Part shown: piece after piece, positions 39,726 through 48,047 of the stretch
How positions within the stretch are numbered: position 1 is the stretch's first letter
Layout of the letters: each line of letters starts with the position of its first letter
Notes under the pieces: model-generated
Databases searched by the model: none
What the model was told of the DNA's origin: nothing
The model's input: the letters and a program-made list of their open reading frames with translations, nothing else
Position numbers and translations under genes: made by a program
NCBI RefSeq assembly: GCF_028640845.1
Contig: NC_080539.1
Location: 191,713,436 to 191,777,435, forward strand
Length of the DNA: 64,000 nucleotides
Origin: Ahaetulla prasina
Lineage: Eukaryota; Chordata; Lepidosauria; Squamata; Colubridae
Direction: 5' to 3'

Positions 39726-39805
39726 CGCTGCTTTCCGCCCCTTGTTTGCTGGGTTCGCGTCTTCCTGGTGACTTCAGCTTTTTTCCTGGCGCTCTTAGCC
39801 TCGAG

Positions 39806-39823
39806 ATCCCACCTTCGTCGCCA
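39806..39823 (-). other. Primer-binding site, tRNA-Ser-like
   Basis: One base inside the 5' LTR the minus strand reads TGGCGACGAAGGTGGGAT. Its complement ends ...CTTCGTCGCCA, resembling the 3' end of a serine tRNA (GCT-anticodon type, from memory of vertebrate tRNAs). Confidence 0.65.
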
Positions 39824-39824
39824 G

Positions 39825-40014
39825 TGTTAGATTCGGGCAATAACGAGGCAGGAGACCAGGATAGTGACAACAGCTCTTTACTATGTGGTGAACCCAGCAG
39901 CCCGGGCTGGGAAAACCCTCTCTTTATATACAGTTTAGCCAGAGGCTTCATCCAATCAGCAACGTGCTTTTTCCCGCTCAGTTTTCCCTCCACAACTCTT
40001 AAAGATACATTACA
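39825..40014 (-). repeat. 5' LTR of the Mag-like Gypsy
   Basis: 190 bp, partner of the LTR at 35540-35729. TATA box TATATAAAGA on the minus strand at 39921-39930. Followed on the right by the target duplication GATGC. Confidence 0.95.
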
Positions 40015-40664
40015 GATGCAAATAAATTGATTCTGATGAGTTCTGCTTATAATGTAATCAGACTGCAGGTCCTTTATTCCTTTGTTCGCCTAGCAAGAAA
40101 ATATCAGCACTGACAAAGTTTTTCAGCATTAAGAAAATTTTCGTTATATAGTCTGAACCCCCCCCCAATACTGACTTCATAGTTCCTTTTACCATTAACA
40201 GAGCATACTTACACAGACATAATTATAAAATGAATTACATACAGATCTGATTGCATGATTCCGCCCCTCTTTCTCCAATGAATGAAGTGCAATTCTCTTT
40301 TCAAGGGTATTCTTTTTTTCCTTTCTTTTCTCTCTCTGCATATTTATAAGGATTTATAAGGATTCCAGTCTTTACCAACTAAATAATCATAAATGAATTG
40401 AATAAGATTTTTAAAAATACATTGAATGATCCTGAGACAACTGAGTGAACATTTTAAAAAGTTGTTTACAACTATTGTAAAATTTTAAAGCAGGATGGAA
40501 AAATTTTATTAACTAGATTGTAAATTGCCTGAACTGCTTTTATTACCCTGAACTGCAATTATCATTCCATCTTCTTATGTGGATTACAAATGGATAGAGA
40601 CTGCAAATTTTTTTACAATATTTTTAGATTTCTAATACTTTAAAGTATTTTGTGGATTTTTGTG
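40015..40664. other. Unclassified sequence
   Basis: About 650 bp of AT-rich DNA with short homopolymers; no repeat family or gene recognised. Confidence 0.4.
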
Positions 40665-40830
40665 GGAAAAGAGCTGATGTGGTTCCCATCTTCAAAAAAG
40701 GAGGGGAAAAAAAACAGACCCAGGAAACTACAGACCAATTAGCCTAACTGCAATACCTGGGAAGTTACTGGAAAAAATAAATTTAAAAACAGCTCTGTGA
40801 TCATCTAGGAACAAATAAAGTTATAATTAG
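40665..40830 (+). pseudogene. CR1 RT fragment, left part of a split copy
   Basis: Encodes ADVVPIFKKGG and then NYRPISLTAIPGKLLEK, the opening motifs of CR1 reverse transcriptase, with small defects. It stops at AATTAG (40825-40830), where the 2.55-kb element begins, and the same CR1 resumes after it at 43382. The two halves are collinear in CR1: the next motif in the right half is the FDKVI..LVDQRNAVD block. Confidence 0.82.
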
Positions 40831-41039
40831 TATAACGTGACCAGGTGTCCCGCTTTTGGCGGGACAGTCCCGCTTTTTAAGAATTTGTCCTGCGTCCCGC
40901 GTCGTTTTAAGAAAGTCCTGATTTTCGGCGGCACTATAATTTTGGAGCAAGTGTGTGGAGCACTCTGTCCATACTCAGGGGCACTGCGCCGGAGTCAATG
41001 GATGATTTCTTGATTGACTCTGGCTCAATGAGCCTCTTC

Positions 41040-41345
41040 GCCCTGCCTACTGCAATTCCTATTGGCTGAGGGTGATGCCCATCTAATTCGAATCTTTTTC
41101 CCGCCTTTCACAGCCTGTCAATCACTGCCGAGTGCCCGATTGGCCGGCCGAGATATCGGCCGCCTCCCGGTGCTTGCCCGGTGGTTCACTGCGAGGCTTG
41201 CGGCTCCTCCCCATGGGCGGGGAATAATGAAGCGAGGGGGGCGGAGGAGGTGGCGAGCGGGAAAGAGGCCGCTGGCCATGCCTGACCCCAGTGCTTCTAC
41301 CCTCACCTTCCTCGGGCCGCCTGGCTCGGCTCCTCGCGCCTCCCC
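41040..41345 (+). promoter_or_regulatory. CpG-rich promoter-like block
   Basis: CpG-dense, unlike all flanking DNA. It contains inverted CCAAT boxes (ATTGGCTG at about 41060 and GATTGGCCGG at about 41129), GC boxes (GGGCGGGG at about 41215 and GGGGGCGGAGG at about 41236) and no TATA box. This is the composition of a CpG-island promoter of a host gene or of an autonomous DNA transposon. It lies inside the 2.55-kb TIR element. Confidence 0.5.
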
Positions 41346-41406
41346 ATGTCGGACATGCGTGGCGGCAGTGACAGCTGTCCCGACGAGACCGGTGTCGAGA
41401 AACAGG
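41346..41406 (+). other. Possible first coding exon with splice donor
   Basis: An ATG at 41346 opens MSDMRGGSDSCPDETGVEKQ, ending exactly at CAG followed by GTGAGG, a consensus splice donor (41404-41412). Position right after a CpG-rich, CCAAT/GC-box block is typical of a first exon. I do not recognise the peptide and no second exon is visible, so it may be a captured host exon, a transposase first exon or chance. Confidence 0.35.
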
Positions 41407-42187
41407 TGAGGGCGAGGAGGGGCCGAACAGCGCTGGTGGGGGGAAGTGTGCAGAACGTCTCCAGACAAAAACTATATCGCAAACATGGTTTCAAGTTCAT
41501 ACCAAATACAAAACAAAAGCCAAGATGAATGAATATGAAACATTTTTCCCCCTTAAATGAAGATGATATCCACATATTGCTGCTTTTTAGTAGACTGACT
41601 GTATCCATCTGTATTGTAATGTCCCAGGTTTTCAAGCCTCTGATATAGTCCTTCCATCTTTAGAGAAACATCATTTCAAGTACCATAGTTGTTCAGGAAA
41701 TTATTCAGCCCATATAGATACTATTTGCCAAAGTATACTACAAACGGATACATTGTTTTTAGGTGCATAGGGAATAAATTAAAAGACTGGAAACTGCTTT
41801 CAGGGAAGGCATTTATTTGCTGCATCTAGTTCTGTATTGTCTACATACTGATTGTAAGAGCTCCTCACTGTTTCAGAGATGGTCCTATTAAAATTGAATT
41901 GCATATTTGAATGTGCTACTCATTAAAATTGGAATTGTTATCATACCAGATTTTCATGCATTATTCTGTTTGTGAATTAAAAAAGAGGAAAAACCATTTT
42001 TGTTTGTCACTTGCAAATGTTTAAAATATATGTAAGTATAACTTTTTCTACTATGTACCTTAAAAATGTATTTACTCCTGATATAGTGGTGGAATGTAGT
42101 TCAGAATTGCAGGATTAATGTTAGGCACACGGAACCAAGAATGACACACACAGGAGTTACTCCAGAGTACAGTAATTTCTTCATTAT

Positions 42188-42340
42188 GGAGCCCTGGTGG
42201 CACAGTGGTTAGAATGCAGTATTGCAGGCTGACTCTACCCATAGCCAAAGGTTCAATTCTGACTGGCTCAAGATTGACTCAGCCTTCCCTCCTTCCAAGG
42301 TCAGTAAGATAAAGATCCAGATTGTTGGGGGCAAAGAGCC
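42188..42340 (+). mobile_element. tRNA-derived SINE, second type
   Basis: Head with A box TGGTGGCACAGTGGTTAG and B-box-like GGTTCAATTCTGA, then GACTGGCTCAAGATTGACTC and CCAGATTGTTGGGGGCAA. The 3' part is missing. Distinct from the SINE at 31988. Abundant in squamates by my recollection. Confidence 0.68.
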
Positions 42341-42466
42341 GCTCCCTGCTGCAACTCCCAGACTACATTTCATCACAGATACTACTTTTAAGATTATGCC
42401 TGTTGTATATACTTAAGCCTAAACTAGGGGCTGTGGCTCATCTCAGGCGAGACTGAGACTGATCAA

Positions 42467-42814
42467 AATAGAATAGAATAGAATAGAATAGAATTTTATT
42501 GGCCAAGTATGATTGGACACACAAGGAATTTGTCTTGGTGCATATGCTCTCAGTGTACATAAAAGGTACAACATTTACAACACAATTGATGGTCAATATA
42601 TCAATATAAATCATAAGGATTGCCAGCAACAAGTTATAGTCATACAGTCATAAGTGGAAAGAGATTGGTGATGGGAACTATGAAACGATTAATAATAGTG
42701 CAGATTCAGTAAATAGTCTGACAGTGTTGAGGGAATTATTTGTTTAGCAGAGTGATGGCCTTCGGGAAGAAACTGTTCTTGTGTCTAGTTGTTCTGGTGT
42801 GCAGTGCTCTATAG
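42467..42814 (-). mobile_element. Rex1-like LINE 3' end with (AATAG)n tail, antisense
   Basis: Begins with about five AATAG units (42467-42494; ATTCT on the element strand), then the 3' UTR shared with the copy at 18553, and reaches the last coding residues (complement of YRALHTRTTQHKNSF, diverged) at about 42740-42814. Confidence 0.85.
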
Positions 42815-43179
42815 TGCATAGGGACTACCCAGGGGACTGAAAAAAGTGATTTCTGACAGGTTCTCACACTTTTGACCAGTCCTCACACTTATGACCGGGC
42901 ATCATTTATGCCTGTTGCAGCATTTTGTGCATAGGGACTACTCAGAGGGCTGAAAAAGTTATTTTTGACCTGTCCTCAACTTTTGACTGGTCCTCACACC
43001 TACAACTATCTTTACATTTTGCACCCTATCTTGTAACCATAGTGAAGAGAAGCAGTTGTGAAATAAGTGATATGGTTGTTAAAAATGCTGCAATGGGCAT
43101 AAATGTGAGGATGGTGATAAGTGCAAGGACCGGTCAAAAATTACTTTTTTTAGCCCTCTGAGTAGTTTCTATGCCCATA
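42815..43179. repeat. Palindromic repeat with duplicated arm
   Basis: 42928-43179 is a long imperfect palindrome: TGCATAGGGACTACTCAGAG at 42928 is answered by CTCTGAGTAGTTTCTATGCC near 43156-43175, and GTTATTTTTGACC by GGTCAAAAATTAC. A partial extra copy of the left arm precedes it (42815-42927), starting TGCATAGGGACTACCC. Both carry CCTCACAC-TT-TGAC motifs. It is a MITE-like foldback element of no family I can name. Confidence 0.7.
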
Positions 43180-43187
43180 GCCAGGGC

Positions 43188-43330
43188 CATCCGGTCACAT
43201 GAGCAACGAGCCATGCCCACCAGTCACATGAGCAGCTAGCCACGCCCACCCAGTCACATGACTACCAAGCCACACCCCAAAATAAGCCATGCCCACAGAA
43301 CCAGTACTAAAAAAAATTAGACACCCCCCC
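43188..43330. mobile_element. hAT-type right-end fragment
   Basis: Repeated AGCCACGCCCACCCAGTCAC modules followed by AGAACCAGTACTAAAAAAAA and a C-run, the same subterminal sequence as the right ends at 15900-15977 and 21390-21472. The terminal CACCCCTG has become a C homopolymer. Confidence 0.65.
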
Positions 43331-43381
43331 CCCCCGGTTAATGGTGTCCCACTTTACCAATGTTAAAATCTGGTCACTATA

Positions 43382-43707
43382 AATTAGTAGCCAGCACATA
43401 TTTGTTAAAAGCAAATCATGCCAAACCAATCTTATTTCATTATTTGACAAAGTGATTAAATTAGTAGACCAGCGAAATGCTGTGGACATAATATATTTAG
43501 ATTTCAGCAAGGTATTTGACAAAGTAGACTACAACCTATTTCTTGGCAAGCTAGAAAAATGTGAGATAGACAGCATCACCCCCAGATGGATTTATAACTG
43601 GCTATTAAACCATGCTCAACAAGTAGTCCTTAATGGTACTACATCTAGATGGAGAGAAGTAAGCAGGGGGTACCGCAAGGTTCTGTTTTAGGCCCAGTAT
43701 TCTTCTT
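43382..43707 (+). pseudogene. CR1 RT fragment, right part of the split copy
   Basis: Reads VIKLVDQRNAVDIIYLDFSK and VFDKVDYNLFLGKLEKCEID, then RWREVSRGYRKVLF, i.e. CR1 motif A through the GVPQ region with a frameshift just before GVPQGS. It is cut at 43707 by the antisense L1. It aligns with 33.19-33.44 kb of the better CR1 and completes the copy begun at 40665. Confidence 0.85.
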
Positions 43708-45373
43708 TTCAAAAAATTTTTTAAAAAAAATATTTTAATAATGACACAATATGACAAACACATAACATACAACATATAAATATATCCTCTTTTTAACCAA
43801 TGTTTCTTGGTCGTCCTTCCATTTTAAACCTTTCCCCCCATATCTCTTTTACTGTTTTATTTTCTTCATTGTCCCTTTTTCTTAGGCTACATTGTATTTT
43901 CTAACACTAATAGCCTTACTTTTATACATTTCTATATATTTGTTATATACATATTTTACATTTTTAGATTCTCCCCTGTATATATTGTTCTTTATTTCTA
44001 GTCTCAAGCCATTCATACCGTTTGTTCCAAATTATGTAATAATCTGTCTCTTCTTTTTCTTTAATTCTTTTTGTTAATTTGTCTATCTTGGCACATTCTA
44101 AAACTTTTTCTATCACTTCTTCATCTGTTGGTGTCCTTTCTTGTTTCCAATTTTGTGCATATGTTATACGTGCAGCTGTTATGATGTGTAAAATCAGATA
44201 TTTTATTTCTTTGGTGTATGTTCTCATGAATATTTCTAATAAAAATATTTCTGGCTTTCTTTCAATTGGTTGGTCTATTATTTTTTCTAGCCATTTCTTT
44301 ATATTTGCCCAAAATTTTTTGTCGCTGGGTACATCCACCATAGATGGTAATATTTTCCATGAGTTTTCTTACACTTTCAACACGTTGAGGTATTATTTGG
44401 GAACATCTTTGCAAGTCTTGTCAGTGGAAGATGCCTTCTATAAAACATCTTCAGCTGATTTTCCTTGTATGCCACAGATAATGTTAGTTTTGAATTAGTT
44501 GCCACATTGTTTCCAATCTTTCCAAATTTATTGTATAATTAAAGTTCTGTGCAATCATTGTGTCTTTCACTATCTCTTCTTCCATTCTGTATTGCAATAA
44601 AATTTTATATATTTTACTAATTAGCTTCTCATCTGTCCCTAGTATAATTTTGTCTAATTCATGTTGTTCTCTTTGTATTTCATAAGTTTTTGTATCTTCT
44701 TTATATTTAGATTGCATTTGTATGTATGTCCACCAATGTATATGTCTGTTTAGATCCAATTCCAATTCTTGTTTTGATTTCAGTTTTCCATGTTGTTCTA
44801 TTAGATCTCTGTATCTTATTAATTTATTTAATTCTGTTAAATTTGGGTGCTTTAATGCTTCTGTCGGTGAAAGCCAAATTGATATTTTTGTATAGTCTGT
44901 TTTTTAATTTTCAACCAAGTTTGTAGTAACGCATTTCTTAATATATGTCTTTTGAAATAACTATGTGTTTTATATTTTCCATCCCAAAGGAATGCGTGCC
45001 ATCCCACTTGTAAATCATGCCCTTCTATTGCTAATATTCTTTTATCCCTTAGTTCTATCCATTCTTTTAGCCAAGTTATGCCAGCAGCTTGATAATATAG
45101 TTCCCATTCTGGTTGTACTACTCCCCTTCTGTCTTTTGTGTGCTGTAAGAGTTTAAGTTTAATTCTTGTTTGCTTTCCCTGCCATAGAAATTTCGCTGTT
45201 ATTTTGTTTAGTGTTCAAAGAACGTTTTTCCCCAATTTTATTTGTATGACCTGAATTAGGAATAACAATTTTGGCAAAATATTCATTTTAATGGTGGCGA
45301 TCCTTCCCAATAATATTTGTAAATTTCTCCAATTATCCAAATCTTTCTTAATATTGAGCAAATAGATCAATAC
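43708..45373 (-). mobile_element. Antisense L1, ORF2 thumb to 3' end
   Basis: 5'-truncated L1 on the minus strand. Its A-rich tail is at about 43708-43735 (poly(T)/(A) rich) and coding extends back to about 45370. It interrupts the CR1 at 43707 and abuts a Rex1-like fragment at 45374. Sequence is clearly related to, but distinct from, the L1 at 1-3648. Confidence 0.83.
43964..45330 (-). pseudogene. Antisense L1 ORF2 C-terminal half
   Basis: Three readable pieces in different frames. Near 44930-45210 (minus): FLWQGKQTRIKLKLLQ, RRGVVQPEWELYYQAAGITW and HAFLWDGKYKTHSYFKRHIL. 44484-44765: LDLNRHIHWWTYIQMQSKYK and LERLETMWQLIQN. 43964-44341: DKKFWANIKKWLEKIID, HIITAARITYAQNWKQER and WNKRYEWLETR. 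These are the thumb-to-C-terminus motifs of L1 ORF2; the RT palm is absent. Stops and shifts at about 44342-44480 and 44766-44930. Confidence 0.82.
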
Positions 45374-45612
45374 ATGATGGCATTAATATGGCTCTGCACT
45401 ACATCCTACAACATCTTGAATCTCCAAAGACCTATGCAAGGGTCCTCTTTGTAGACTTTAGTTCAGTATTCAATACCATCATTCCAGACACTCTTCTAAC
45501 TAAGCTAAACCAACTACAGGTACCTGAACAAACTTGTAAGTGGATCACAAGCTTCCTAACAAACAGGAAGCAGCAGGTGAAGCTAAGCAGAATCACATCA
45601 GATACCTGTACA
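45374..45612 (+). pseudogene. Rex1-like LINE RT fragment
   Basis: Reads MALHYILQHLESPKTYARVL, FVDFSSVFNTIIPDTLLTKL (motif A, with alanine changed to valine) and CKWITSFLTNRKQQVKL, then stops at about 45612 before the catalytic motif. Sequence upstream to 45374 (GATGGCATTAAT) still fits the same frame. Followed by 43 bp of unclassified sequence and then Gypsy C. Confidence 0.8.
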
Positions 45613-45655
45613 ATTTTCTTTTTTCAGTTTGTGTCAGCCTCCGCTTCTATATTGT

Positions 45656-46015
45656 AGCTGCCCCGATGGTATTCCAGGAAAAGAAGGATGGGTCTTTTTG
45701 TCTGGTGGTTAACTATAAGAACCTAAATGCCATTTGTGTGGAAAATGTCTACCCACTGCCCCTCTTGAAAGACATGCTACCCCACCTGGCCAAAGGGGAG
45801 ATTTTTACTAAGCTGGACTTGTGGGAGGCTTATTATAGAGTTCAGATTAAAGAAAGTGATGATTGAAAGACTGCTTTCAATTGCCCACTGGGATGTTTCC
45901 AGTTTAGGGTGCTCCCCTTCAGGTTACAAGGGCCCCCTGCAGTTTTCATGCAACTGATCAATGAAGTACTGCATGAGCACCTTTACAAAGGGGTCCAGGT
46001 CTATATAGATGACAA
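45656..46015 (+). pseudogene. pol: Gypsy C reverse transcriptase, left part
   Basis: VAAPMVFQEKKDGSFCLVVN, NAICVENVYPLPLLKDMLPH, motif A IFTKLDLWEAYYRVQIKE, then a TGA stop (tryptophan position, about 45863) and a shift-free continuation FNCPLGCFQFRVLPF and RLQGPPAVFMQLINEVLHEH. It ends VQVYIDD at the L2 junction. The catalytic aspartates are intact; one nonsense change is visible. Confidence 0.85.
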
Positions 46016-46995
46016 GCTATCGAAGTGTTGTCCCGGTGCTTGGAGGCCGTATGGGTCTGGATGGGGAGAAACAGGCTCAAGCTCAATCCCTCCAAGACAG
46101 AGTGGCTGTGGATGCCGGCATCCCGGTACAATCAGCTGAGTCCTCGGCTGACTGTTGGGGGCGAGTCATTGGCCCCGATGGAAGGGGTGCACAACTTGGG
46201 CGTCCTCCTGGATGAACGGCTGTCTTTTGAAGATCATTTGACGGCCGTCTCCAGGAGAGCTTTTTACCAGGTTCGCCTGGTGCGCCAGTTGCGCCCCTTT
46301 CTAGACCGGGATGCCCTATGCACGGTCACTCACGCCCTCGTGACGTCTCGCCTGGATTACTGCAATGCTCTCTACATGGGGCTCTCCTTGAAGGGCATCC
46401 GGAGGCTGCAGTTAGTTCAGAATGCGGCTGCGCGGGTTATAGACACCTATCCTGCGCAGACTGCACTGGCTACCTGTGGCCTTCCGGGTGCGCTTCAAGG
46501 TGTTGGTAACCACCTTTAAAGCGCTCCATGGCATAGGGCCGGGTTATCTACGGGACCGCCTACTGCTACCGAATACCTCTCACCGACCCGTGCGCTCTCA
46601 CAGAGAGGGACTCCTCAGGGTGCCGTCAGCTAGGCAGTGTCGTCTGGCGACGCCCAGGGGAAGGGCCTTCTCTGTGGGGGCTCCCACCCTCTGGAACGAA
46701 CTCCCCCCAGGACTCTGTCAACTTCTGGACCTCCGAACCTTCCGTCGCGAGCTCAAGACACATTTATTCATCTGTGCAGGACTGGCTTAGATTTTAAATT
46801 CATAGATTTTAAATTTATAGGGGTTTTAAATTGGTTTTAAGATTTATATTTATATTTTTAATATTTGGCATTGGAATAAGTTTTTTAATAGTTATTTTAA
46901 TTGTATATAAATGTTTTATGTGCCTGTGAACCGCCCTGAGTCCTTCGGGAGATAGGGCGGTATACAAATTTGAATAATAAATAAATAAATAAATA
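46016..46995 (+). mobile_element. 5'-truncated L2 inside Gypsy C
   Basis: Starts AAGCTATCGAAGTGTTGTCC and runs through the L2 C-terminal coding region (LEAVWVWMGRNRLKLNPSKT, RLDYCNALYMGLSLKGIRRL) with one internal deletion of about 27 bp after AAARVI, then LRTFRRELKTHLFICAGLA and a complete 3' UTR with ACCGCCCTGAGTCCTTCGGG and (AAAT)n. The start coincides with the start of the tandem units at 26411 and 27284. No obvious target duplication. Confidence 0.9.
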
Positions 46996-48047
46996 TTCTT
47001 GTTTACACTGAGACCATGGATGAGCACGTAAAACTGGTGAGATCTGTCCTGAAAAAATTTAGAGGCGCTGACCTGTATGCTAAGTTGTCAAAATGCAAAT
47101 TCCACCAGACTAAAATTGACTATCTGGGGTACCGCATATCACATGAGGGGATAGAAATGGACCCAGAGAAAGTCTGGGCAGTATTGGAATGGGTGCCTCC
47201 ATGTAGCCACAAACAACTACAAAGCTTCCTGGGTTTTGTTAACTCCTATCGACAGTTCATTGCCTCGTTCACAAAGATTGCCTTACTGATTACTAACCTC
47301 CTGAAAACAAAAGGAGAAGTGAAGCCAAAACCGTTCCAGCCTCTCAAGTGGACTATGGAATGTCAGGCGGCTTTTGAAAAACTGAAATGTTTGTTTGCCA
47401 CCGAGCTGGTCCTTAAATACCCTGACATGGAGGCCCCGTTTGTTGTTCAGGCTGACACCAGCAATGTGGCCATTGGGGCAGTGTTACTTCAAGCCAATGC
47501 CAAGGGAAATTTGCAACTATGTGCCTATACCTCCTGGAAATTATCCAAAACTGAGAGAAGATGGGCCATCTGGGAGAAGGAGGCTTTTGTAGTTCGTTGG
47601 GCACTGTTAACATGGAGGCATTTCCTGGAAGGGGCGGAGCACCCTTTTGAGGTGTGGACTGTTCACAAAAACTTAGAGGCCTTAAAAATGCCCCCAAAGT
47701 TGTCACCTAAGCAAGTCCGCTGGGCCCAACACTTTAACCACTTTAATTTCTCTCTGCGCTATCTTCCTGGGGGGAAGAATTTTGTGGCAGATGCCCTCTC
47801 AAGTCTACCTCAATACAGTAGTGCTCAGGCAGAGGTGATTCGTCCAATTGTCCCTTCAAAACAGCTGGCAGCCCCAGTAGTCACTCGGGCCCAAGCAAAA
47901 GGAGACCTAACCATATCCAGGGACTTAACTGAGCAGTTAAAGGAAGCGTTAAAAACTGATGAGTGGTTTTTAGCCCACTCCAATGAGTGTACAGTTCGTG
48001 AGGGTCTCGCCTGGATGGGAGCAAAGCTGTATGTCCTGCCAGCCTGA
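46996..48047 (+). pseudogene. pol: Gypsy C RT thumb and RNase H, long open frame
   Basis: 343-residue open frame from 47016: MDEHVKLVRSVLKKFRGADL, KIDYLGYRISHEGIEMDPEK, LQSFLGFVNSYRQFIASFTK, then RNase H FVVQADTSNVAIGAVLLQAN (first aspartate), ERRWAIWEKEAFVVRWALLT (glutamate), FEVWTVHKNLEALK (the TDHKN aspartate is valine here) and NFVADALSSLPQ (final aspartate). The D-to-V change should abolish RNase H. The frame shifts after KLYVLPA at 48047, entering integrase. Confidence 0.88.

Larger units (their letters stand above)
35540..40014 (-). mobile_element. Complete Ty3/Gypsy element, Mag-like lineage
   Basis: 4475-bp LTR retrotransposon on the minus strand with both LTRs (190 bp each), a primer-binding site, a polypurine tract and the 5-bp target duplication GATGC at 35535-35539 and 40015-40019. 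Order on the minus strand: 5' LTR, gag with two zinc knuckles, DTG protease, RT, RNase H, integrase, 3' LTR. No chromodomain. Protein motifs differ from Gypsy A-E. The LTRs differ at only two sites, implying a young insertion, yet the coding frames contain several shifts. Confidence 0.93.
40831..43381. mobile_element. 2.55-kb TIR element splitting a CR1
   Basis: Inserted into a CR1: AATTAG is duplicated at 40825-40830 and 43382-43387, and the termini TATAACGTGACCAG (left) and the complement of CTGGTCACTATA (right) are inverted repeats. The left end is rich in TCCCGC repeats (CCCGCTTTTGGCGGG). The interior holds a CpG-rich promoter-like block, a SINE, an antisense Rex1-like tail, a palindromic repeat and a hAT end, so much of its length is secondary insertions. 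No transposase is seen; superfamily not assigned (hAT usually makes 8-bp duplications). Confidence 0.65.

Noticed and set aside
41062..41409. 115-residue open frame across the CpG-rich block.
   Set aside because: High GC content gives long chance frames on both strands here; the shorter ATG-to-splice-donor frame is the only one with signal context.
7061..45400. Two Rex1-like fragments (7061 and about 45388) seeming to share the same 5' truncation base (TATGGCTCTGCAC).
   Set aside because: The second copy continues upstream in frame to about 45374 (GATGGCATTAAT fits the preceding residues), and the first is cut by a Gypsy LTR, so the coincidence is not a truncation hotspot.
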